From: Chitinophagales bacterium
GTDB lineage: Bacteria > Bacteroidota > Bacteroidia > Chitinophagales > Saprospiraceae
NCBI GenBank assembly: GCA_017303875.1
Contig: JAFLBP010000001.1
Span: 124,001-188,000 of the forward strand
DNA length: 64,000 bases
Direction of reading: 5' to 3'
Part shown: positions 54,076 through 61,801 of the stretch, one piece after another
How positions within the stretch are numbered: the stretch's first letter is position 1
How the letters are laid out: every line of letters begins with the position of its first letter
Position numbers and translations under genes: made by a program
The notes under the pieces: model-generated
What the model was told of the DNA's origin: nothing
Databases searched by the model: none
Seen by the model: the letters and a program-made list of their open reading frames with translations, nothing else

Positions 54076-54768
54076 ATGAAGGAAAATAACAGCCCAGCCA
54101 AGATTCTGATCGTTGACGATGAGCCGGATATCGTCGAGTTTTTGAAGTATAACCTCAAAAAAGAGGGCTTCAGCGTCGTTTCGGCCCATGACGGCCGGAA
54201 TGCGCTTGACGTAGCCAACCGCGAAAACCCCGATCTGATCATTCTCGATATTATGATGCCTGAATTGGACGGCGTGGAAACCTGCCGCATGCTTCGGGAA
54301 CAAAAAAAATTCCAGCAAACGCCTATCGCCTTTCTGACAGCGCGGGATGAAGATTTCTCGCAAATTGCCGCGCTGGATGTTGGCGGCGACGACTATATCA
54401 CCAAGCCCATCAAACCAAGGGTTTTGGTGAGCCGGATTCTGGCCCTGCTCCGCCGCGCCGGCCGCGTCGGAGAAACCGATCGCGAAATACTGGAAGTAAG
54501 TGACCTGGTGATCGACAAGCAAAAGGTGGTGGTACGCAGGGGCGAGGAAACAATTGAATTGCCGCGTAAAGAATTTGAAATCCTCTGCCTGCTGGCGGCT
54601 AAACCCGGACGGGTATTTACCCGGGAAGAGATTTTCGATAAAATATGGGGCCAGGATGTCATCGTTGGCAACAGAACCATCGATGTGCACATCCGTAAAT
54701 TGCGCGAACGCCTTGGTGAGGAATATATTAAAACCATGAAAGGCATTGGTTATAAATTTGATTTCTGA
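54076..54768 (+). CDS. OmpR/PhoB-family response regulator
   Basis: A 230-residue regulator. The ATG at 54076 follows the promoter box; upstream in-frame sequence overlaps the previous gene and is rejected. The receiver domain (~8-125) has acidic residues DDE (14-16), phospho-acceptor Asp58 in LDIMMPELDG, the switch Thr in FLTARDE and Lys in YITKPIKP. The winged-helix DNA-binding domain (~135-230) shows LPRKEFEILCLLAAKPGRVFTREEI and VGNRTIDVHIRKLRERLG. It works with the kinase encoded 2 bp downstream. The pair resembles PhoB/PhoR, but the signal is unknown. Confidence 0.96.
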   Translation: MKENNSPAKILIVDDEPDIVEFLKYNLKKEGFSVVSAHDGRNALDVANRENPDLIILDIMMPELDGVETCRMLREQKKFQQTPIAFLTARDEDFSQIAALDVGGDDYITKPIKPRVLVSRILALLRRAGRVGETDREILEVSDLVIDKQKVVVRRGEETIELPRKEFEILCLLAAKPGRVFTREEIFDKIWGQDVIVGNRTIDVHIRKLRERLGEEYIKTMKGIGYKFDF

Positions 54769-54770
54769 AC

Positions 54771-55820
54771 ATGTTTAAAAACCAGACACCGCGTCAGCTA
54801 ACCTTTTACATCGCCCTCACGGCTGCTTTGGTCAGCTTCCTCGGAACCACCCTGTTTAAGCTCACCGACGCGGTTGAAGCCTCCTGGCTAATCCTGGTGG
54901 TCAGTTTTTTCCTGACCCTCATTACGGTTTTTATTACCGTTTTTTTTACGTTGCGCTATTATATCTTTCGACGTATAAAGCTGATTTACAAGGTAATACA
55001 CCACCATAAGCTCCCCAGCGATTTCAAAGCCGGCAGTATTGATATGAGCCGAAATATCATGGAGGATGTGGAAAAGGAAATTGACGCCTGGGCCGCCCGA
55101 CATGAAGTGGAAGAAGACGAGCTGGAACGCTTAGCCGCGTATCGCCGCCGGTTTATCGGCGATGTTTCCCATGAATTAAAAACCCCCATTTTCAATATAC
55201 AGGGTTTTATTTACACCCTGCTCGATGGTGGCATCAATGATCCGGAAATCAACATCCAATACCTGCAACGTGCGGCCAAAAACGCCGATCGCCTGCAAAC
55301 TATCGTAGAAGACCTGGAAATCATCAATAAACTCGAATCCGGTCAATATGTCCTGGAACTCACAGAGTTTGATATCCGCGAACTCGTGGAAGATGTCTTT
55401 GCCGACCTCGAAATGCGCGCGGGCAGAAAAAAGGTAAAACTCATTTTTAAAGAAGGCGCCGACCAGCATTTCCGGGTGCGGGCCGATAAAGACAGCATCC
55501 GTCAGGTGCTGATAAATCTTGTCCATAATTCTATTAAATACGGCAACGAAAACGGCGTAACCAAAGTCAGTTTTTACGACATGGATGGCTATGTGCTGCT
55601 CGAAGTCAGCGATAACGGTATCGGCATTCAACCCGAACACCTCAACCACGTTTTCGATCGCTTCTATCGTGTTGATAAAAGCCGCTCCCGCGATGCCGGC
55701 GGCACCGGACTTGGCCTGTCTATCGTCAAGCATATCATTGAAAGCCACAAGCAGACAATTAATGTGCGCAGCACACCCGGACAAGGCTCCACCTTCGGTA
55801 TTACGCTGGAAAAAGTATAG
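54771..55820 (+). CDS. PhoR-like sensor histidine kinase
   Basis: A 349-residue inner-membrane kinase. Two transmembrane helices (~12-32 and ~38-62) flank only a few periplasmic residues, so there is almost no extracytoplasmic sensor domain. A HAMP-like or coiled linker leads to HisKA with phospho-acceptor His134 in GDVSHELKTP. The catalytic domain follows, with N-box LINLVHNSIKYG, G1 DNGIG, F-box FDRFYRVDKSR, and G2 GGTGLGLSIVK. It starts 2 bp after the response regulator stop. It probably senses membrane state or a protein partner (inference). Confidence 0.96.
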   Translation: MFKNQTPRQLTFYIALTAALVSFLGTTLFKLTDAVEASWLILVVSFFLTLITVFITVFFTLRYYIFRRIKLIYKVIHHHKLPSDFKAGSIDMSRNIMEDVEKEIDAWAARHEVEEDELERLAAYRRRFIGDVSHELKTPIFNIQGFIYTLLDGGINDPEINIQYLQRAAKNADRLQTIVEDLEIINKLESGQYVLELTEFDIRELVEDVFADLEMRAGRKKVKLIFKEGADQHFRVRADKDSIRQVLINLVHNSIKYGNENGVTKVSFYDMDGYVLLEVSDNGIGIQPEHLNHVFDRFYRVDKSRSRDAGGTGLGLSIVKHIIESHKQTINVRSTPGQGSTFGITLEKV

Positions 55821-55861
55821 CAGGCAGTATCCTTTGCTGATATTATCCATTCCGGCGGAAT

Positions 55862-55869
55862 TAATTTTG
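55862..55869 (+). promoter_or_regulatory. -7 box TAATTTTG
   Basis: A full TAnnTTTG match 32 nt before the ATG at 55902. A TACTTTG element also sits nearer the ATG. Confidence 0.5.
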
Positions 55870-55901
55870 CGATTTGGGGCATAATTGACGTACTTTGTAG
55901 G

Positions 55902-56594
55902 ATGAAGTACTTCTCCTGTCTTACCAATGCATTGCTTGCCTTGCTTTTTATTTTGGGAGCGCTCTCCGGTGTTCGGGCACAAACGCCCTTTTCCCCAGAC
56001 CCCGCTCCGCTAAAGAGCGCCGTAGTACAGGCAAATCTTGCAAATGAGGTTTACCTGTATTTCAATAATCCGAGCGGCGATAGTCTGCGCCTGCGCTGGC
56101 GCTTGGGCGAGGCTTCCATTCCTCAGGGCTGGAGTGCTGCGCTTTGTGATTACGGCTATTGTTATTTCGGCGTACCCAATTCCGGGACGATGAGCTGGGT
56201 GCACGATACCATTCAGCCTTACCTCAAGCTGGTCGTCATACCTAATATTGTTCCCGGAAGTGCCTGGTATTGGTTCAGGGTATTTGAAGTCGGGCAGGAT
56301 GAAAACTACCAGGATATCTATTTCAGTTTATACATGCAAGGGGTAACGGGCACATCGGCCCCTGAAGCCGCCAATGTCGTTATTTCACCCAATCCTGCGG
56401 TCGATTATATCAATATTCATTCAACTTTTGATCAGCCTGTGCCTGCGCGTATTTACAGCACGCAGGGAGTGATGATGCAGGCCTTAACCCTTCAGCCGGC
56501 AGCGCAACAAATCGTGTTTTGCCACAATTGGCCGCCCGGCGTATATTATTTGCAAACCGCAGCATTTACCCGTAAAATCATAGTCGGACAATAG
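55902..56594 (+). CDS. Small T9SS type A cargo protein
   Basis: A 230-residue secreted protein with a signal peptide ending VRAQ (~1-27). A beta-sandwich of ~115 residues (NEVYLYFNNPSGDSLRLRWRL, ALCDYGYCYFGVPNSGTMSW, YLKLVVIPN, AWYWFRVFE) is followed by a T9SS type A sorting domain (VVISPNPAVDYINIHS ... PPGVYYLQT ... RKIIVGQ). Two Cys in CDYGYC may form a disulfide. No enzyme family recognised. It lies between the two-component pair and the C25 peptidase gene, all on the same strand. Confidence 0.85.
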   Translation: MKYFSCLTNALLALLFILGALSGVRAQTPFSPDPAPLKSAVVQANLANEVYLYFNNPSGDSLRLRWRLGEASIPQGWSAALCDYGYCYFGVPNSGTMSWVHDTIQPYLKLVVIPNIVPGSAWYWFRVFEVGQDENYQDIYFSLYMQGVTGTSAPEAANVVISPNPAVDYINIHSTFDQPVPARIYSTQGVMMQALTLQPAAQQIVFCHNWPPGVYYLQTAAFTRKIIVGQ

Positions 56595-56662
56595 GGGATA
56601 AAGTACCTCCTGATGTCTAAGAGTTTGTTAATCTTTCATCCATACCCTACTTTGTTTTACAC

Positions 56663-59600
56663 ATGAAAAATCTGTTTACCATTTTATTAAGCCTGCTTGC
56701 CACGGGCCTTTTTGCGCAAAATGCTACCCGAATAACTTTAATCAGTGCAAGCGCAACGGAATGTATCATTCGCTTTGAGTTCGCGGAACCGGAGTTTCAG
56801 ACCGTGCAAACGCCCAAAGGCGCCGCGCAAGTGGTGCGTTTGGACAAAGCCACTCCCCTGCTGCTGGCCGGCGCTCCGGATTTGCCCAAGCTCGACTTTT
56901 CGCTTCAAATTCCGGCTACCGGAAATATGGCCTGGGAAATACTGGAGGATGAAACACAATTACTGAAAGATATTGAAGTAGCCCCTTCCAAAGGCGATCT
57001 TAAACGCAATGTTGATCCCGCAACGGTTCCCTATACCTACGGACCAGCGTATCAATCGGACGCATATTACCCTGCCGAAGACGTTGTGCTTCAAAAACCA
57101 TTTCTCATGCGCGGCGTTCGCGGTATTAATATTTGGGTAAATCCGCTCCGCTACAACGCAGCAGGTAAATTTTTGCTCAGAACCCGCAGTATGACCCTTC
57201 GGGTTTACCACGTGGATGGCACAGGCGAAAACGAACTCAAACGGGAACTGCCCCCAAGCCGTGCTTTTGAAGACCTGTACCGCAATATGTTTATGAATTA
57301 TGCTACCGGTACGGTGGAATCCAAGGGCGCCAACCTGGTGGTGGCCGATAAAATGCTGGTGCTTTGCGCCGACCCGCTGATCGAAACCTTGCAGCCGCTT
57401 GTAGAGTGGAAACGCCAAATGGGCATTCATACAACCGTGGTACGGATGTCTGAAATAAGCGGCAACGACGCGGCAAGTGTGTATAATTTTGTAAAAGACT
57501 ATTATACCAATGACCCGGTTTCGTATTTGCTGATTGTGGGCGATGAATCCGCCATTCGTCCGCAGGTACGCCTTTCCGGCGGCACCAATTATTCCTGCGA
57601 CAACTGCTTCGGGTATATGGAGGGCGATGATCACTATGTGGAGATTCTGGTCGGACGCCTGCATGCCAGCACACCGGATCAGATGCGCGTGATGGTGAAC
57701 CGCAACCTGGAATACGAAAAAAATCCGCTGGTAGACAGCACAGAAAACTGGTGCGCCACAACCATGTGGTCGGCCTCCAATGAAGGCCAGGGCATCGGCG
57801 ACGACGGGCAGGCGGATTTTGAGCATGCCAACGACTGGAAAGTCAAGCACTTAGCCGATGGGTTTGAGCGTTTTTACGAATTTTACGATGGCAACCACGG
57901 CAGTATCTCCCCTACCCCTGGTGATATTACAGCCGATCAGGATGGCAACCCGACGAACGTGCCCTTAGTGGAACTGATGAACGGGCGCGGTGTTTCCCTC
58001 TACAATTACACGGGCCATGGCTGGGAACAAGGGCTTGTTTCCGGCAACTTCAATACCTCGGCAGTTGAAAACCTCCGCAACGCACATCGTTACCCCCTGC
58101 TCATTGCAGTTGCCTGCTGTGCCGGTAATTTTACGGCCAATGGCGGCGATTGCCTTGGCGAAGCTATTCAGCGCGCTGGCAATACTGCAACAGGTGAAGC
58201 CTGGGGCGCAATCGGTGGGTACTTCTCCAGCGATTTCCAGAGCTGGGCTCCACCAATGGAAGGACAAGATGCTATGAATCAATTACTTATTGATGCTGAC
58301 GGCGTTAGTTTCACCCCGACCATCAGTAAGTTGCTCGCCAAAGGAAATGTAGATATGATTGCGGCCTATGCCCAAGGCGGCGAAGTAATGGCCGATTTCT
58401 GGAACCCATTTGCAGAGCCAAGTACTGTTATCCGTACCCGCCTGCCCCAAACACTGACGGCAACCGCGCCCGCCGAAGTCAACATTGGCGAAAGCAGTCT
58501 GAATGTATTTTCAAGTGTGGAAGGCGCTTTGGTAGGGTTGTATTGGAAAGGCCAGACCCTGGCTTCAGCCAATATCAGCGGCGGTGTAGCGGTTTTGCAA
58601 TTTGATCCGCTTACCGATGCCGGCGACCTGACAATTACCGTCAGTCAGTTCAACCATATTCCCACGCAGTGGAGCATTCCCGTAAAACCCGCAGCCGGCC
58701 CCTATGTGGTTAATACTTCGGTAGTGCTGGATGATTTATTGGGCAACAATAATCAGAAAGCTGATTACGGCGAAAACGTACGTTTTAATGTTAATTTAAA
58801 AAATATTGGCCTTGAAACAGCCTATGCGACTTCCGCGACCCTTAGCACCAATGATCCGAATGTCTTGATTTACGACGACATCGAACTGTACGGCGATCTG
58901 GACACCAATATGCTTGTAGAAAAAATTGCAGCATTCGGATTTGCGGTAAATGATTATATCGCCAACGGCCATACCGTAAATTTCACCCTGACCGTCGTTT
59001 TTAATGACACCATTGAAACCAAAATACAAATTCCAGTTAAACTTCAGGCGCCGGTGCTTGGCGTGGGCAGTATAACACTGAATGATGCAAGTGGCAACAA
59101 CAACAAACGCTTTGATAGCGGCGAAACCGTTTTTGTTACTATTAAAAATAATAACAGCGGCAACAGCAACAGCCCTAATGCAATTGGAACCCTGAGCAGC
59201 AGCTCGCCTTGGTTAAGTATCAATGGCCCTTTGCAGCTCGGCCCGATTGATGCCGACAATGGTAGTAAAGATGCTGTTTTTGCAGTAACGGTATCCCCGG
59301 ATGCGCCGCAGAGTATTATTGCCGATCTGAATTATCAGGTCAATGCCGGCCCCTACTCCGCCCAAACTACTTTTGGCGCCCTGACGATTAATGCCATCAT
59401 CGAATCATTTGAATCTCAGGGCTTTACTCAGTATCCCTGGCAACAAGGCGGCAATAAGCCCTGGCTCATTACCGCTGCATCGCCTTACGAAGGTGCTTAT
59501 TGCTCCCGTTCCGGCACCATTACCCACAATCAGAAAAGCCAGATGAGCCTCAACATGAATGTCATTAATGATGGCATCGTTTCTTTTGCTTACCGCACCA

Positions 59601-60094
59601 GCTCGGAAGAAGGCTATGATTTTCTGCGTTTTTACATCGATAATGAATTGATGGGCGAATGGAGTGGCGCACTGCCCTGGACGGAGGTGAGCTACCCCCT
59701 CAGCGCCGGTCTTCATAAAATTACATGGTCGTATGAAAAAGATGAATTCAGCTCGCAGGGCAGCGACCGTGTCTGGGTGGATGGCATCATTTTGCCCGCT
59801 TATCAAACCGTGGTAGCAACCAATGCCCCACAGCTGAGTGCTGAAGTACAAATTGCGCCCAATCCGTTTGCCAATGAAACAGTACTCAGTATCAATTTGC
59901 AACAAGCGGAAACCCTGAATATTCAAATCACAGATTTGAGCGGGCGCACCATTCGCAGCATTAATACCGGAAAACAATACCCGGCAGGCCTGAACCTTGT
60001 ACCGCTCTCCTTTGAGTCGCTTCCGAATGGCCTTTACTTAGTCAGCATTCGCTCGGAAGGCGGCGTCCTCGTCCGGAAAGTTGCAAAACAATAA
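56663..60094 (+). CDS. Gingipain-like C25 cysteine peptidase, T9SS cargo
   Basis: A 1143-residue secreted peptidase. The signal peptide ends LFAQ (~1-19). A C25 propeptide-like region (~20-225, with VSFALS-type beta strands and PKLDFSLQIPATG) precedes the catalytic domain (~230-600): MLVLCADPLIETLQPLVEWKRQ, YLLIVGDESAIRPQ, His452 in YTGHGWEQG and Cys485 in AVACCAGNF. The His-Cys distance of 33 residues equals that of RgpB (His211/Cys244). An Ig-like domain (~600-690), further beta domains with APVLGVGSI (~690-910) and a jelly-roll (~915-1060, SFESQGFTQYPWQQGG) follow. A T9SS type A sorting domain ends it (IAPNPFANETVL ... LPNGLYLVSIR). It is likely secreted as a zymogen. Specificity for Arg or Lys is not readable. 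Confidence 0.92.
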   Translation: MKNLFTILLSLLATGLFAQNATRITLISASATECIIRFEFAEPEFQTVQTPKGAAQVVRLDKATPLLLAGAPDLPKLDFSLQIPATGNMAWEILEDETQLLKDIEVAPSKGDLKRNVDPATVPYTYGPAYQSDAYYPAEDVVLQKPFLMRGVRGINIWVNPLRYNAAGKFLLRTRSMTLRVYHVDGTGENELKRELPPSRAFEDLYRNMFMNYATGTVESKGANLVVADKMLVLCADPLIETLQPLVEWKRQMGIHTTVVRMSEISGNDAASVYNFVKDYYTNDPVSYLLIVGDESAIRPQVRLSGGTNYSCDNCFGYMEGDDHYVEILVGRLHASTPDQMRVMVNRNLEYEKNPLVDSTENWCATTMWSASNEGQGIGDDGQADFEHANDWKVKHLADGFERFYEFYDGNHGSISPTPGDITADQDGNPTNVPLVELMNGRGVSLYNYTGHGWEQGLVSGNFNTSAVENLRNAHRYPLLIAVACCAGNFTANGGDCLGEAIQRAGNTATGEAWGAIGGYFSSDFQSWAPPMEGQDAMNQLLIDADGVSFTPTISKLLAKGNVDMIAAYAQGGEVMADFWNPFAEPSTVIRTRLPQTLTATAPAEVNIGESSLNVFSSVEGALVGLYWKGQTLASANISGGVAVLQFDPLTDAGDLTITVSQFNHIPTQWSIPVKPAAGPYVVNTSVVLDDLLGNNNQKADYGENVRFNVNLKNIGLETAYATSATLSTNDPNVLIYDDIELYGDLDTNMLVEKIAAFGFAVNDYIANGHTVNFTLTVVFNDTIETKIQIPVKLQAPVLGVGSITLNDASGNNNKRFDSGETVFVTIKNNNSGNSNSPNAIGTLSSSSPWLSINGPLQLGPIDADNGSKDAVFAVTVSPDAPQSIIADLNYQVNAGPYSAQTTFGALTINAIIESFESQGFTQYPWQQGGNKPWLITAASPYEGAYCSRSGTITHNQKSQMSLNMNVINDGIVSFAYRTSSEEGYDFLRFYIDNELMGEWSGALPWTEVSYPLSAGLHKITWSYEKDEFSSQGSDRVWVDGIILPAYQTVVATNAPQLSAEVQIAPNPFANETVLSINLQQAETLNIQITDLSGRTIRSINTGKQYPAGLNLVPLSFESLPNGLYLVSIRSEGGVLVRKVAKQ

Positions 60095-60116
60095 GCACGC
60101 CTTTCTCCTGTTTTAG

Positions 60117-60175
60117 TGCTTGTTCGGAAATTCATGCATGTACATTTTGTGCGCGCATGAATTTCTGAACAAGCG
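60117..60175. other. 20-bp hairpin between the C25 peptidase gene and lpxB promoter
   Basis: Arms 60118-60137 and 60155-60174 pair over 20 bp with a single G-U pair, around a 17-nt loop. It may terminate the peptidase transcript (moderately T-rich afterwards). Because it ends 4 bp before the lpxB -7 box it may also cover the -33 region. Confidence 0.65.
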
Positions 60176-60178
60176 CTT

Positions 60179-60186
60179 TACCTTTG
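60179..60186 (+). promoter_or_regulatory. -7 box TACCTTTG abutting lpxB start
   Basis: A full TAnnTTTG match 4 nt before the lpxB ATG, implying a leaderless or nearly leaderless mRNA. Confidence 0.5.
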
Positions 60187-60190
60187 CTGT

Positions 60191-61273
60191 ATGAAACTGT
60201 ATTGTATTGCAGGTGAGGCTTCGGGAGATCTGCATGGCTCCAATTTGATCAAGGCATTGCGCCATCGCGCTCCGGAAGTACAGATACGTGCCTGGGGCGG
60301 CGACCTGATGTCGGAAGCCGGCGCTGAGGTAGTCAAGCACTACCGCGAACTGGCCTTCATGGGTTTTGTAGAAGTGGTAAAAAACCTGCGTACCATTTTC
60401 CGCAATCTTGAACTTTGCAAAAACGATATTCGGGCCTTCCAGCCCGATGTGTTGGTACTGATAGACTATCCCGGCTTCAACCTGCGTATTGCCCGTTGGG
60501 CCAAAGCACAGGGCATTCGTGTGGTGTATTATATTTCCCCTCAAATTTGGGCCTGGCATACCTCAAGGGTGAAGCAAATTCGTCGGGATGTAGATGAAAT
60601 GCTTGTTATTTTGCCCTTTGAAGCTGATTTTTACAAAAAACATCAGGTAAATGTTCATTTTGTCGGCCATCCATTGCTGGATGCATTACCTGAGGATGGG
60701 GACGTACAAAAATCGGAGCCGCCAAGTATCGCGCTGTTGCCAGGCAGCCGACGTCAGGAAGTAAGTCGGATGCTGCCGACAATGCTTGAGGCGAGCAAAT
60801 ATTTCCCTGAATATCAATTTATTATAGCCGCATCGGCCGCCTTGCCGATGGAATGGTTGGAGACTTTTACTGCGGCGTATCCAAACGTCCGGCTCGAACA
60901 AGGCCGAACCTATGATATTATCCGCGCGGCCCGGCTTGCAGTTGTCAAATCCGGCACCTCCACATTAGAAACGGCACTGCTGGGCACACCGGAAGTGGTG
61001 GTGTATGCCGGGAGTCCGGTTTCCTACGCCATTGCCCGCCGACTGATTCAGGTCAAATATATTTCTTTGGTAAACCTCATTCTGGATCGGCCATTGGTGC
61101 AGGAGCTGATACAGCAGGATTTGAATGTGGAAAACCTGCGGACGGCCATTTCAGATCTCTTAAAAAAAGAAACACAGGCGCATCTACAGGAAGGTTACAA
61201 GGCTTTGAGAATGGTTTTGGGTGAAAAAGGTGCTTCCGGGCGCGCCGCAGATATCATCCTGCAGCAGGCCTGA
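60191..61273 (+). CDS. lpxB: Lipid-A-disaccharide synthase
   Basis: A 360-residue GT19 glycosyltransferase of the inner-membrane cytosolic face. It joins UDP-2,3-diacylglucosamine and lipid X into the lipid A disaccharide. Clear family motifs: the N-terminal IAGEASGDLHGSNL, AFMGFVEV, LVLIDYPGFNLRIA, YYISPQIWAWHTSRVKQIRR, VHFVGHPLLD, LLPGSRRQEV, and the donor-site KSGTSTLETAL with VVYAGSPVSY. Length is usual. The 3' end overlaps the convergent DUF2177 gene by 20 bp. Confidence 0.98.
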   Translation: MKLYCIAGEASGDLHGSNLIKALRHRAPEVQIRAWGGDLMSEAGAEVVKHYRELAFMGFVEVVKNLRTIFRNLELCKNDIRAFQPDVLVLIDYPGFNLRIARWAKAQGIRVVYYISPQIWAWHTSRVKQIRRDVDEMLVILPFEADFYKKHQVNVHFVGHPLLDALPEDGDVQKSEPPSIALLPGSRRQEVSRMLPTMLEASKYFPEYQFIIAASAALPMEWLETFTAAYPNVRLEQGRTYDIIRAARLAVVKSGTSTLETALLGTPEVVVYAGSPVSYAIARRLIQVKYISLVNLILDRPLVQELIQQDLNVENLRTAISDLLKKETQAHLQEGYKALRMVLGEKGASGRAADIILQQA

Positions 61274-61694
61274 ACAAACCTAACCAAACGCCTGTTTTCC
61301 AGGCCATACTGCCTGCTATCCAGCCTTCAGCGGCGCCCCAGAGGATATCGTACCCCACAAAATCCCAGCGCCAGAACGGATGCAGGCCCACGTAAATTAA
61401 TTGGTAAAGCGCATGCAGGGTAAAGCCTACAAATGCGCTGTACAGCAAAGCTTTGAAGCGGCGTCGATCCTGCAAGCGGTACCAAATAATCCCAAAAGCA
61501 ATCCAGATCGAATAAATAAGATAAAACAATACTGCAAAAGCCCATTTGGGTTCCCAGTTAAGGTTGCGCCAATAGGGCCAATAGGCCATCTCCAACAACT
61601 CGCCCGCACTGTATTTAAGCCACAGCACGTCAAGCAAGACGATGGCGCCAAGCGCGGTCAGGTAAAAAAGGGCAACGTTAATTGCGTTATTCAT
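61254..61694 (-). CDS. DUF2177 family membrane protein
   Basis: A 146-residue protein with four predicted transmembrane helices (VALFYLTALGAIVLLDVLWL, FAVLFYLIYSIWIAFGIIWY, LLYSAFVGFTLHALYQLIYV, ILWGAAEGWIAGSMAWKTGV). The WDFVGYDILWGAAEG segment near the end resembles the conserved D...D..WG end of DUF2177. Function unknown for the family. Its tail overlaps lpxB by 20 bp on the opposite strand. Confidence 0.88.
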   Translation of the reverse strand: MNNAINVALFYLTALGAIVLLDVLWLKYSAGELLEMAYWPYWRNLNWEPKWAFAVLFYLIYSIWIAFGIIWYRLQDRRRFKALLYSAFVGFTLHALYQLIYVGLHPFWRWDFVGYDILWGAAEGWIAGSMAWKTGVWLGLFRPAAG

Positions 61695-61801
61695 AAGAGA
61701 TTCTTGTCCGGCATTTTTTTTTGTGCCGAACTTGATTGATCTTTGCGCGGAACAAAAGAACGCATTTTGCAGTTTTATCCCTGCATATTTTCAGCTAAAT
61801 C

